A stretch of DNA of 64,000 nucleotides from Arthrobacter sp. zg-Y1110 (GTDB taxonomy: Bacteria; Actinomycetota; Actinomycetes; Actinomycetales; Micrococcaceae), in contig NZ_CP104272.1 of NCBI RefSeq assembly GCF_025244865.1, positions 2,976,001 through 3,040,000 on the forward strand. Direction: 5' to 3'. Under the pieces are notes generated by a model. The model made no database searches and was not told the origin of the DNA. It saw only the letters and a program-made list of their open reading frames with translations. The position numbers were made by a program, and so were the translations under genes. Numbering within the stretch: the first letter of the stretch is position 1; each line of letters starts with the position of its first letter. Below, in pieces: positions 7,848 through 15,802 of this stretch.

Positions 7848-10190
7848 ATGGCAGCACGCAAATCACCGTTCTTTGACACGGCGACCACTCTCGGGAAGCT
7901 CGTCGCGTTCTTCGGCATCAGTGCTCTTTGCGGAGTCCTGGCTGCCGGTCTCCTGGTTCCGGTAGCCGCAGCAGCAGGCACAGCCGCATCCGGATCCATC
8001 CAGTTCTTTGACCAGCTTCCGTCGGAACTGGAACGTGGGGCGCTGGCCACGCCGTCAAAGATCTATGCAAACGACGGCTCCCTGATCGCCACCGTGTACG
8101 AGGAGAACCGCCAGCCGGTGACCCTCGACCAGGTGTCGCCCAATATGGTGGACGCCATGCTGGCTATCGAGGATGACCGGTTCTACGATCACGGCGGGGT
8201 GGACCTGCAGGGCATCATGGGTGCTTTGGTGTCCAATGCCACCAGTGACAGCACGCGCGGTGCTTCCACCATCACCCAGCAATACGTAAACAACGTCATC
8301 ATTGACACCAACATGCAGAACAACGAGGAAGTTGTTTTCAGCGGCGGTAAATCGGTTGGCGACAAGCTTCGCGAAATGAAGCTTGCAATTGCGGTGGAAA
8401 AAGAGCTGAGCAAGGACGAAATCCTTGAGGGCTACTTCAATATCGTTCCGTTCAGCGGCACCACGTACGGCGTCCAGGCTGCGGCCCGCTACTTCTTCAA
8501 CGTTGACGCCAAGGACCTGACCATTGCCCAGTCGGCCCTGCTGGCCGGCGTCGTCAACGGCCCCACTTTTTACAGCCCTGAGCTGAACCCCGAGCGCGCC
8601 CTGGAACGCCGGAACCTGGTGCTCCAGGCCATGTTGGATAAGGGCCGCATCACGCAGGCAGACTTCGACGCCTCTGTTGCCACCGGACTGGACCTGCAGG
8701 TCACTCCGGTTTCCAGCAACTGCGTTGGTGCCTCCCAGGCCCCCTACTTCTGCGACTACGTAACACGCCTTGTGCTCAACGACGAGAACTTCGGCGCCAC
8801 CGAGGAAGATCGGGACAAGCTGCTCAAGCGCGGCGGCCTCACCATCAAGACCACCCTGAACCCGACGTTCCAGAATGCCGCGCAGACAGCCGTCAATGAA
8901 ACGGCCAATCCGGACACCACCGACGCTGAGATCGGCCACGCGATGGTCAGCATCGAACCGGGCACCGGCAAGATCCTGACCATGGCCCAGAACACCCGGT
9001 ACACGCCGGAACTCGCGGATGGCAACTCCGTCCAGAACTTCAACGTGGACGTCAACCAAGACGGTGATCCAGCCAAACCCCTCAACGGCTTGGGCGGTTT
9101 CCAGCCCGGGTCCACGTACAAACCGTTCACCGTTGCTGCCTGGCTGGATTCGGGCAAAACCCTGAACACCACCCTGAACGGTTCCAAGCGCACCTACCCC
9201 GCGGGGCACTCCTGGAACGCCAAGTGCCTGCCCGGCGGCCGCTACGTGGCACTTGAACCGTGGACGCCCATCAACTACGGCGATACGAACTACAAGAGCA
9301 CCACCGTCCTGGACGGCCTGGCACAGTCCTACAACACCATCACCCTGGCGGAGATCAACCAGCTGGATTTGTGCTCCTTCCAGGAAATCGCCTTTGCCGC
9401 AGGAATCCACAACGGCAAGAGCTCGGAAGGCAAAGAGGACATGCTCTCCGTCGATCCGCCGTCTACCTTCGGCGGCGGCGGCGACGCCTCTCCGCTGTCC
9501 ATGGCCACCGGTTTTGCTACCCTGGCCGCCGAGGGTGTGAAGTGTGACCCCATTGCGCTTGAGTCTGTCACCGGCGCCGACGGCACCGAATATCAGGTTC
9601 CGGAGCAGTCCTGCGAGCAGGTGATGCGCAAAGAGGTTGCCCAAGGCGTCAATATGGCCACTCAGCGGGTGATGACCAACGGTTCCGGTGTGAACCTGCA
9701 GGTCGGTGTTCCCACCGCAGGCAAGACCGGCACCAACGACACCCGTTCGCAGACCTGGTTCATGGGCTACAGCACCGGAATGGTCACCGCCTCGTGGATC
9801 GGCAACTGGAAAGCCAATAACACCACCATGTCCGACAAGCTGATCGGCGGACGGACCTACCCGGAGATCGACGGCTCCCTGATCGCCGGTCCCTCCTGGA
9901 AGAATTACATCCAGAGGATTGCCGGCCAGTACGAGGCCAACGCGTTTACCGCTCCCCCGGCCAGCATGGTCGGCAACACAACACCGCCCCGCGCCACTCC
10001 GCCGGCTTCCCCGCCGGCATCCCCTGCCGCAGATCAGGGGCCTGGCAACGGCGGCGGCAACGGTAACGGCGGCGGTAACGGTGGCGGCGGCGGTGAAGGC
10101 GGCGGCAACGGTAACGGTGGCGGCGGTGAAGGCGGCGGCAACGGCAACGGCGGCGGCAACGGCGGCGGTAACGGCGGCGGTAACGGCTAG
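7848..10190 (+). CDS. Class A penicillin-binding protein (transglycosylase/transpeptidase)
   Basis: A 780-residue bifunctional peptidoglycan synthase anchored by one N-terminal helix (about residues 17-45). The GT51 glycosyltransferase domain has catalytic Glu108 in AIEDDRFYDHGG and GASTITQQ (138-145). The transpeptidase domain has STYK (Ser422-Lys425), SYN (494-496) and KTGT (626-629). The tail from about residue 730 is a long Gly/Asn/Glu-rich repeat of the kind that runs into the wall. Related in place and form to PonA2 of M. tuberculosis, which also sits beside a metallophosphoesterase, although no PASTA domain is visible here. The stop overlaps the next start by one base (TAGTG). Confidence 0.93.
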   Translation: MAARKSPFFDTATTLGKLVAFFGISALCGVLAAGLLVPVAAAAGTAASGSIQFFDQLPSELERGALATPSKIYANDGSLIATVYEENRQPVTLDQVSPNMVDAMLAIEDDRFYDHGGVDLQGIMGALVSNATSDSTRGASTITQQYVNNVIIDTNMQNNEEVVFSGGKSVGDKLREMKLAIAVEKELSKDEILEGYFNIVPFSGTTYGVQAAARYFFNVDAKDLTIAQSALLAGVVNGPTFYSPELNPERALERRNLVLQAMLDKGRITQADFDASVATGLDLQVTPVSSNCVGASQAPYFCDYVTRLVLNDENFGATEEDRDKLLKRGGLTIKTTLNPTFQNAAQTAVNETANPDTTDAEIGHAMVSIEPGTGKILTMAQNTRYTPELADGNSVQNFNVDVNQDGDPAKPLNGLGGFQPGSTYKPFTVAAWLDSGKTLNTTLNGSKRTYPAGHSWNAKCLPGGRYVALEPWTPINYGDTNYKSTTVLDGLAQSYNTITLAEINQLDLCSFQEIAFAAGIHNGKSSEGKEDMLSVDPPSTFGGGGDASPLSMATGFATLAAEGVKCDPIALESVTGADGTEYQVPEQSCEQVMRKEVAQGVNMATQRVMTNGSGVNLQVGVPTAGKTGTNDTRSQTWFMGYSTGMVTASWIGNWKANNTTMSDKLIGGRTYPEIDGSLIAGPSWKNYIQRIAGQYEANAFTAPPASMVGNTTPPRATPPASPPASPAADQGPGNGGGNGNGGGNGGGGGEGGGNGNGGGGEGGGNGNGGGNGGGNGGGNG
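10039..10187 (+). repeat. Gly/Asn-coding imperfect trinucleotide repeats in the PBP tail
   Basis: Runs of GGC, GGT and AAC codons encode (G)3-4NG and GGGGEGGGN units for about 45 residues. Low complexity of this type is prone to length change by slippage. Confidence 0.85.
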
Positions 10191-11140
10191 TGGCTGATTC
10201 GACCCTCACCTCCGTGGGGCGGAAGGCAGCATGGCTGGCCGGCGGCCTCGCCGGCACCGGCGCTGCGGCCCTCGCCTACGGCTCCCTGATAGAACGCAAC
10301 CTCTTCGGCGTCCGTGAAGAAACAGTCCGGGTCCTGCCGACCGGAAGCACTCCCCTGCGGGTCCTGCACCTTTCGGACATCCACTTTGTTCCCGGCCAGG
10401 AGCGGAAAGTCCGCTGGCTGCAGGGCCTGGCTGAGCTGGAACCGGACCTGGTAGTCAACACCGGCGACAATCTCAGCCACCCGCAGGCAGTGCCAGCCGT
10501 GCTTGAAGCGTTGAAACCCGTGATGCGTTTCCCGGGCGTCTTTGTCCCGGGCTCCAACGATTACTACGCCCCGGTGCTGAAGAATCCGTTCACGTACTTC
10601 ACCGGCCCCTCCAAGCATCGGCGCGAGCCGGAGAAGCTGCCCTGGGGCAGCCTCTTCGACTCTTTCCAGGACGCCGGCTGGCAGAACCTGACCAACACCA
10701 GCAGCGTGATGGACCTGCCCGGCCTGCGCCTGAACTTCTCCGGAGTGGATGACCCGCACCTGGGGCGGGACAAATATCAGGGCTTTGCACCGTCCGGCGT
10801 AGCCGCATCCACGGGGAACAACGCAGCGCCCGAAGTGAAGATCGGCGTCGCCCATGCTCCCTACCAGCGGGTACTTAACGAGTTCACCGGCGGGGGTGCC
10901 GAGATCATCCTTGCGGGGCACACCCACGGCGGACAGGTCTGCATTCCCGGCTACGGCGCCCTGGTCAGCAACTGTGACCTGCCGACCTGGCAGGCCCGCG
11001 GCCTGACGTCCTGGGCACATGCGGGACGCCGGGTGCCGCTGAACGTCTCCGCCGGCATCGGCACCTCGCGCTATGCACCGGTGCGCTTTGCCTGCCGTCC
11101 CGAGGCGGTCCTGCTGACCCTGACGGCGCGGGACTCCTAA
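10190..11140 (+). CDS. Metallophosphoesterase (calcineurin-like), membrane-anchored
   Basis: A 316-residue phosphoesterase with one N-terminal hydrophobic segment (about residues 12-30) followed by the complete metal-binding motif set: LSDIHF, NTGDN, GSNDYY, VAHAPY and GHTHGG. Members of this YkuE-like group hydrolyse phosphomonoesters or diesters, some on lipid or UDP-sugar substrates at the envelope. GTG start at 10190 overlaps the PBP stop by one base, so it is co-translated with it. The same PBP-phosphoesterase order is found in mycobacteria (ponA2-Rv3683), which points to a cell-wall role. Substrate is unknown. Confidence 0.9.
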   Translation: MADSTLTSVGRKAAWLAGGLAGTGAAALAYGSLIERNLFGVREETVRVLPTGSTPLRVLHLSDIHFVPGQERKVRWLQGLAELEPDLVVNTGDNLSHPQAVPAVLEALKPVMRFPGVFVPGSNDYYAPVLKNPFTYFTGPSKHRREPEKLPWGSLFDSFQDAGWQNLTNTSSVMDLPGLRLNFSGVDDPHLGRDKYQGFAPSGVAASTGNNAAPEVKIGVAHAPYQRVLNEFTGGGAEIILAGHTHGGQVCIPGYGALVSNCDLPTWQARGLTSWAHAGRRVPLNVSAGIGTSRYAPVRFACRPEAVLLTLTARDS

Positions 11141-11282
11141 GCCCGGACCAGGCGCCGGACCGGCCTTCCGCAGGTGCCGCCGGAGACGTTCAAAACGTCC
11201 GTTTCGCGGAATCGGGATTTGTCTAGTATCCTTGTAAAGTTGCTTCGCGAGGTCGTCAAACACTTCAGCGAAACAGTGGTTA

Positions 11283-11360
<78 letters not shown>

Positions 11361-11361
11361 C

Positions 11362-11394
11362 AAGGGCCGGTCAGAGAAATCTGACCGGCCCTTT
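11362..11394 (+). terminator. Terminator after tRNA-Pro
   Basis: Stem AAGGGCCGGTCAGA with TCTGACCGGCCCTT around a GAAA loop, followed by TTTTGCG. It begins three bases after the tRNA CCA and may also end the convergent purC message. Confidence 0.88.
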
Positions 11395-11425
11395 TGCGTT
11401 AAGCGCCAAGAGCAAAATGCCGGGA

Positions 11426-12331
11426 CTACACGAACTTCTCCCCGGTAAGCCGTTCATAGGCCTCCACATACCGGGCCCGGGTGCGTTCGACGACGTCGTC
11501 CGGGAGAGCGGGGGGCGGCACATCGGAACGCCGGTCCCAGCCCGAGGCCGGTGAGGTAAGCCAGTCCCGCACATATTGCTTATCGAAGGACGGCTGGGCC
11601 TGGCCGGGCGAATACAGTGCCGCGTCCCAGAAACGGGACGAATCCGGGGTCAGCACTTCGTCCCCCAGGGTGACCGCACCGGTAACCGGATCCTTTCCGA
11701 ACTCCACTTTGGTATCGGCCAGGATGATCCCGCGTTCCCGTGCGACGGCTTCGGCGCGGGTGTAGATCTGCAGCGTCAGGGAACGCAGCTCGTCCGCCGT
11801 GCCGGCACCCACTGTGTCCACCACTGCTTCATAGGTGATGTTTTCGTCGTGTTCGCCCTGCTCGGCCTTGGCCGAGGGGGTAAACACTGGCGGTTCAATC
11901 CGTGAACCGTCCACCAGCCCGGCAGGCAGCGGCAACCCGCACACTGTCCGGGAGGCCTGGTACTCGGCCAGCCCGGAGCCGGTGAGGTAACCGCGGGCAA
12001 TACACTCCACCGGGTACATCTCCAGCTTTTTGCAGATCATCGCCCGGCCGGCCACCGCGTCCGGTACACCCTCCCGGGCGGAAATCACGTGGTTCGCGAT
12101 GTCCCCCAGCTGGTCAAACCACCAAAGACTGAGCTGGGTGAGGATCCGGCCCTTGTCCGGAATGGTGCTGGCCAGCACATGGTCATACGCACTGATCCGG
12201 TCGCTGGCCACTACCAGCACGCGGCCGGCGTCGTCCCCGTCCCCCTCGGGCACGTACAGATCGCGGACCTTGCCCGAATACACGTGCCGCCAGCCGGGCA
12301 GCTGGGGCGCATGGCCCGTACCGTCGCTCAT
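11426..12331 (-). CDS. purC: Phosphoribosylaminoimidazole-succinocarboxamide synthase (SAICAR synthetase)
   Basis: A 301-residue enzyme joining CAIR and aspartate with ATP in purine synthesis. Family blocks are easy to follow: YSGKVRDLY near the N-terminus, VASDRISAYD (ATP/substrate region), ARGYLTGSGL, and LADTKVEFG. Length matches the single-domain bacterial/fungal PurC. It is translationally coupled to purD: the purD stop and purC start overlap by four bases (12328-12331). Terminated by the hairpin near 11394. The two purine genes are likely transcribed from a promoter just upstream of purD. Confidence 0.96.
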   Translation of the reverse strand: MSDGTGHAPQLPGWRHVYSGKVRDLYVPEGDGDDAGRVLVVASDRISAYDHVLASTIPDKGRILTQLSLWWFDQLGDIANHVISAREGVPDAVAGRAMICKKLEMYPVECIARGYLTGSGLAEYQASRTVCGLPLPAGLVDGSRIEPPVFTPSAKAEQGEHDENITYEAVVDTVGAGTADELRSLTLQIYTRAEAVARERGIILADTKVEFGKDPVTGAVTLGDEVLTPDSSRFWDAALYSPGQAQPSFDKQYVRDWLTSPASGWDRRSDVPPPALPDDVVERTRARYVEAYERLTGEKFV

Positions 12332-13671
12332 GCGAGTTTCCCTTCCCGGGCCGCATCGGCTTCCGGGGCGGCGGTGCTGCCCGCCTGCCCCGAGCTGCCT
12401 TCCGGAACCCGCACTTCGCCGCGGGCAGCCTTCAGGGCAATATCGGTGCGGTGCTGGGACCCCTCCAGCCGGATCAGATCGACGCCGGCGTAGGCACGGT
12501 CCCTCGCCTCGTTCAGGTCCGAACCCAGCGCGACAACGGAAAGCACCCGCCCGCCGGCGCTGTGCACCTTGTCCTTCTTGAGCTTGGTTCCGGCGTGCAG
12601 CACGTGTACACCCTCCAGCCGCCCGGCTTTCTTCAGCCCCCGCACCCGGTCACCGGTCCTCGGCTTGCCCGGATAGTTTTCCGCTGCCACCACCACGGCG
12701 ACTGCGGGGCGCGGGTCCCATTTGAGCTGTTCCATGGCATCCAGCTCCCCCTTGGCCGCCGCCATCAGCAGCCCGCCGAGCGGTGTCTTCAACCGGGCCA
12801 GCACCGCCTGCGTCTCCGGGTCGCCGAAGCGGGCGTTGAATTCGATGACCCGCACCCCGCGCGTCGTCAGGGCAAGCCCGCAGTACAGCACGCCCACGAA
12901 GGGGGTGCCGCGGGAAGCCATTTCGTCGATGGTCGGCTGCGCGACCCGGCGGACCACGTCCTGCACCAGCCCGGCCGGCGCCCAGTCCACGGGCGAGTAG
13001 GCGCCCATGCCGCCGGTGTTGGGGCCGGCGTCGTCGTCGAAAATCCGCTTGAAGTCCTGGGCCGGAGCCAGCGGCACCACGTGCCGTCCGTCCGAGAGCA
13101 CAAAGAGCGAGACCTCGGGGCCGTCCAGGAACTCCTCGATCACCACGGTTCCGCCCGCCTCGAAGCAGGCGCGGGCATGCTCCAGTGCTTCCTTCCGGTC
13201 CGAAGTCACCACCACGCCCTTGCCCGCGGCCAGCCCGTCGTCCTTGACCACGTACGGGGCGCCGAAGGTGTCGAGCGCGTCGGCTGCTTCCTCCATGGTG
13301 CCGGCCATGCGCGCCATGGCCGTGGGAACGTTGGCGGCCGCCATGACCTGCTTGGCGAAGGCCTTGGAAGCTTCGAGCTGGGCGGCGGCCTGCGACGGAC
13401 CGAATACGGCAAACCCTGCCTCCCGCAGCGCGTCGGCAGCACCTGCCGCGAGCGGTGCTTCCGGCCCGATGACCACCAGGTCGGAACCGAGGGAGCGGGC
13501 CAGATCCGTGACCGCGGAGGGGTCGGTGGCCTCGACCGGGTGGACCGGCACCAGCTGGGCAATGCCTGCGTTCCCGGGTGCCGCGTGGACCTCGCGGACA
13601 TAGGGATCGGCCAGGAGCGCTTGGACAAGGGCATGTTCGCGGCCGCCGGGGCCTACTACGAGAACCTTCAC
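12328..13671 (-). CDS. purD: Phosphoribosylamine-glycine ligase (GAR synthetase)
   Basis: A 447-residue ATP-grasp ligase that forms GAR from phosphoribosylamine, glycine and ATP. It opens with KVLVVGPGGREHAL, has the ATP-grasp segment KDDGLAAGKGVVV, and the metal/substrate region EFNARFGDPETQAVL. The C-terminal 20 or so residues after EVRVPEGSS are a nonconserved Ala/Gly-rich tail. Start: GTG 13671, eight bases after a minus-strand TACCCT hexamer and without a ribosome site, so probably leaderless. First gene of purD-purC; purF and purM are a separate operon 2 kb away. Confidence 0.96.
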   Translation of the reverse strand: MKVLVVGPGGREHALVQALLADPYVREVHAAPGNAGIAQLVPVHPVEATDPSAVTDLARSLGSDLVVIGPEAPLAAGAADALREAGFAVFGPSQAAAQLEASKAFAKQVMAAANVPTAMARMAGTMEEAADALDTFGAPYVVKDDGLAAGKGVVVTSDRKEALEHARACFEAGGTVVIEEFLDGPEVSLFVLSDGRHVVPLAPAQDFKRIFDDDAGPNTGGMGAYSPVDWAPAGLVQDVVRRVAQPTIDEMASRGTPFVGVLYCGLALTTRGVRVIEFNARFGDPETQAVLARLKTPLGGLLMAAAKGELDAMEQLKWDPRPAVAVVVAAENYPGKPRTGDRVRGLKKAGRLEGVHVLHAGTKLKKDKVHSAGGRVLSVVALGSDLNEARDRAYAGVDLIRLEGSQHRTDIALKAARGEVRVPEGSSGQAGSTAAPEADAAREGKLA

Positions 13672-13679
13672 AGTAGATC

Positions 13680-13685
13680 AGGGTA
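13680..13685 (-). promoter_or_regulatory. Putative -10 of purD-purC
   Basis: On the minus strand TACCCT ends 8 bases before the GTG start of purD, the leaderless arrangement seen elsewhere in the window. Confidence 0.45.
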
Positions 13686-13963
13686 CTTGCTGGGATGGAC
13701 CGCCTGAAAGCACCTGCCCAACATGACGCCGCGGCACGGATTGCCGCAGCGATGCCTGTCCGCGGCGGCTCGACATCCCGGGCTACCTATTTGGCATGCG
13801 TCCGGTACCTGTAGGCCGGCGTCCCTTGCAGGTAGCCCGAGGCGGATCGATAGTGGAAGTGCGGAAGCTGCAGTCGTGCAGCGCATGCCGAGGAACAGCG
13901 GGGGGCAGCGAGATCGACGGCGGTGCCGGGGCCGTCATCGCCGGTTCGCCCCCCGCACCCCTT

Positions 13964-13969
13964 TAGACT
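13964..13969 (+). promoter_or_regulatory. Putative -10 of the asparaginase gene (leaderless)
   Basis: TAGACT ends 7 bases before ATG 13977. No good ribosome site precedes the ATG. Confidence 0.6.
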
Positions 13970-13976
13970 GAAGAAC

Positions 13977-14981
13977 ATGAACGCAACTTTTACCGCGTCC
14001 GACGCCGTTGAACTGGCAGTGCTGGAGCGCAACGGTTTTATCGAATCCCGCCACATCGGCTCCGCCGTCGTGATGGCCGCCGACGGCACCGTGGTCACGG
14101 AACTCGGTGACATCACCACGCCGATCTTCCCCCGCTCCACGCTCAAGCCGTTCCAGGCCGTCGCGGCCATGCAGTCCGGGGTGCCCTTGCGCGGGCCGCA
14201 GGTGGCACTTGCCGCCGCCAGCCACGTCGGCTCCCGGGAACACACCGACGTCGTCCGCGGCATGCTGGCCGCCGCCGGCGTCACCGAGGGGCACCTGCAG
14301 TGCCCCGAGGACTGGCCGCAGGACACCGAGGCCCGAAATGAACTCATCCGCGAAGGCAGGGGGCCGCAGCGGATCGCGTTCAACTGCTCCGGCAAGCACG
14401 CCGCTTTCCTCTGGGCGTGCACCGAGAACAACTGGGACCACGCAACCTACCTGGATCCCCAGCATCCGCTGCAGCGCCGCATCGCCGAGCTGATCGAGGA
14501 GTTCACCGGCGAAACCGTGCAGCACTGGGCGGTGGACGGCTGCGGCGCGCCGCTGGCCGCTGTCTCGCTGACCGGACTGGCCCGCGGCATCGGCCGGCTG
14601 GCCAAGGCGCCGTCCGGCAAGCATGGCAACGCCCGTGCGGCAACGGTTGCCACCGCGATGCTCGACTACCCGTGGGCGGTGCACGGCCACGGCCGCGAGA
14701 ACTCGGTTGTGATGGAGGACCTGGGGATCATCGCCAAGAACGGCGCCGAGGGTGTCCTGGTGCTGGGCACCGACACCGGCGTTTCCGTGGCGCTGAAGAT
14801 GCTCGACGGCAATACCCGCGCCGCCTCCCTGGTGGGCCTGACGCTGCTGGCCGCCAGCGGCGCCGTCGATCCGCTGGCCGTGGAGAAGGTGCTGACCAAG
14901 ATCATGCAGCCGGTGCTCGGCGGCGGACAGCCCGTGGGAAGCCTGCGGCTGGGTGCGCCGGTCACGGCGCTGCTGGGCTAG
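13977..14981 (+). CDS. Asparaginase (asparaginase II family)
   Basis: A 334-residue protein of the thermolabile asparaginase II family (PF06089), distinct from AnsA/AnsB. These enzymes hydrolyse asparagine to aspartate and ammonia in the cytoplasm. Seen: [17 protein letters not shown] near the start, [10 protein letters not shown] (about residues 51-60), [21 protein letters not shown] (about 141-150) and [10 protein letters not shown]. The STLKPFQ and NCSGKH motifs are the family's conserved blocks. No signal peptide. Start ATG 13977 follows a TAGACT hexamer. A sterol-carrier-like gene follows after four bases, in a layout shared with other actinobacteria upstream of purF. Confidence 0.9.
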   Translation: MNATFTASDAVELAVLERNGFIESRHIGSAVVMAADGTVVTELGDITTPIFPRSTLKPFQAVAAMQSGVPLRGPQVALAAASHVGSREHTDVVRGMLAAAGVTEGHLQCPEDWPQDTEARNELIREGRGPQRIAFNCSGKHAAFLWACTENNWDHATYLDPQHPLQRRIAELIEEFTGETVQHWAVDGCGAPLAAVSLTGLARGIGRLAKAPSGKHGNARAATVATAMLDYPWAVHGHGRENSVVMEDLGIIAKNGAEGVLVLGTDTGVSVALKMLDGNTRAASLVGLTLLAASGAVDPLAVEKVLTKIMQPVLGGGQPVGSLRLGAPVTALLG

Positions 14982-14985
14982 AAGC

Positions 14986-15351
14986 GTGGCACGGCGCCGG
15001 ATCTCCGGCGAAGACGGCCGGGCCGCACTGCAGGCAGCGGCAGCCGGGGCAACCGACCGCGGCACCACTGCCATGGCGGTGCGCTATGCCCTGGAGGAAC
15101 TCGCGGAACGCGCCCCCGGCAACAGCGTCGAGGTCCGGGTTCCGCCCTTCGGGGTGACTCAGTGCGTCGCCGGCCCCCGGCACACCCGCGGCACTCCCCC
15201 GAACGTCATCGAGACCGACGGCGCCACCTGGCTGGCGCTGGTCACCGGCCGGCAGTCCTGGGCCGACGCCGTTGCCGCGGGGAAGGTGGCGGCCTCGGGG
15301 CTGCGCGCCGACCTTTCCGATGTGCTGCCGCTCTTCCGGACCGGGTCCTAG
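14986..15351 (+). CDS. Sterol carrier family protein (SCP2-like)
   Basis: A 121-residue protein matching the actinobacterial family annotated as sterol-carrier-like, which precedes purF (Rv0807 in M. tuberculosis). Conserved core: [29 protein letters not shown] and then [24 protein letters not shown], the latter shared with maleylpyruvate-isomerase/SCP-type domains. Start: GTG 14986, four bases after the asparaginase stop, with GAAG upstream. Its role is unknown; the constant position next to purine genes may only reflect conserved order. It is probably co-transcribed with the asparaginase. Confidence 0.75.
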   Translation: MARRRISGEDGRAALQAAAAGATDRGTTAMAVRYALEELAERAPGNSVEVRVPPFGVTQCVAGPRHTRGTPPNVIETDGATWLALVTGRQSWADAVAAGKVAASGLRADLSDVLPLFRTGS

Positions 15352-15419
15352 GATCCCCGGCCGGGATCCGTCCCGTCCACGCCTGATCTCCATCGGCAGG
15401 CGGGAGAGTGCCCGGCCGG

Positions 15420-15425
15420 TAGAAT
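15420..15425 (+). promoter_or_regulatory. Putative -10 of the small membrane protein gene (leaderless)
   Basis: TAGAAT ends 6 bases before ATG 15432; no Shine-Dalgarno sequence. Confidence 0.55.
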
Positions 15426-15431
15426 CGAAGC

Positions 15432-15752
15432 ATGGTTTCCGAGCAGCACAGCCCTGAGCGCCGCGAGATTACGGTCCGCCGCGCTCCCCGTTTCGTCCCT
15501 TTCCTGGCACTGGGCGTGGTTGCCGGGTTTATTGCTGCCCTCTTTGTCGCTTACGGCGGGGCCGAGAACCCCAGCTTCACGCGTGAAGCCACCCTCGGGT
15601 TCTTCACCGTCATGTTCGGCCTCCCGGGGCTGCTGCTGGGCGCCCTGACCGCGCTCATCCTGGATTGGATCAGCGTCCGCAGGGCCCGCCGGTCCACGGT
15701 TGAGAGCGTGGATCCCGCGGAACCGGAAAGCCGGGAACAGCCGCCGTCGTAA
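15432..15752 (+). CDS. Small membrane protein with two helices, upstream of purF
   Basis: A 106-residue protein with a basic N-terminal stretch, two hydrophobic helices at about residues 22-42 and 55-78, then a charged Arg/Glu/Pro tail. Both ends are predicted cytoplasmic (positive-inside). I recognise it only as a conserved hypothetical that sits before purF in Arthrobacter relatives. It has its own start-proximal promoter. No catalytic motif is seen. Confidence 0.75.
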   Translation: MVSEQHSPERREITVRRAPRFVPFLALGVVAGFIAALFVAYGGAENPSFTREATLGFFTVMFGLPGLLLGALTALILDWISVRRARRSTVESVDPAEPESREQPPS

Positions 15753-15790
15753 CGGTTGCGCACACAGCCCGCGCCGCCGGTTGTCCATGA

Positions 15791-15796
15791 GACAAT
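15791..15796 (+). promoter_or_regulatory. Putative -10 of purF-purM (leaderless)
   Basis: GACAAT ends 6 bases before ATG 15803, and there is no ribosome site. Close to TANNNT geometry used by neighbours. Confidence 0.5.
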
Positions 15797-15802
15797 TCAC
15801 AC

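Larger units (their letters stand above)
13672..13976. other. Intergenic region with two inverted repeats between purD and the asparaginase gene
   Basis: No credible gene. The divergent region carries the two putative start-proximal promoters (13680-13685 minus, 13964-13969 plus). It also has CGGGCTACCT at 13779-13788 facing AGGTAGCCCG at 13830-13839, and GCCGCGG near 13730 facing CCGCGGC near 13760. Either could be an operator or part of a structured leader; I cannot tell which. Confidence 0.5.

Noticed and set aside
8055..9644. Long open frame antisense to the class A PBP gene, and similar long antisense frames over aroQ, betB/codA, betT and clpB
   Set aside because: GC-rich coding DNA leaves shadow frames open on the other strand. 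None has family similarity, a ribosome site or codon pattern of its own.
13668..13886. A 72-codon minus-strand frame in the purD upstream gap
   Set aside because: No ribosome site or similarity; it covers the putative promoters and the inverted repeat.
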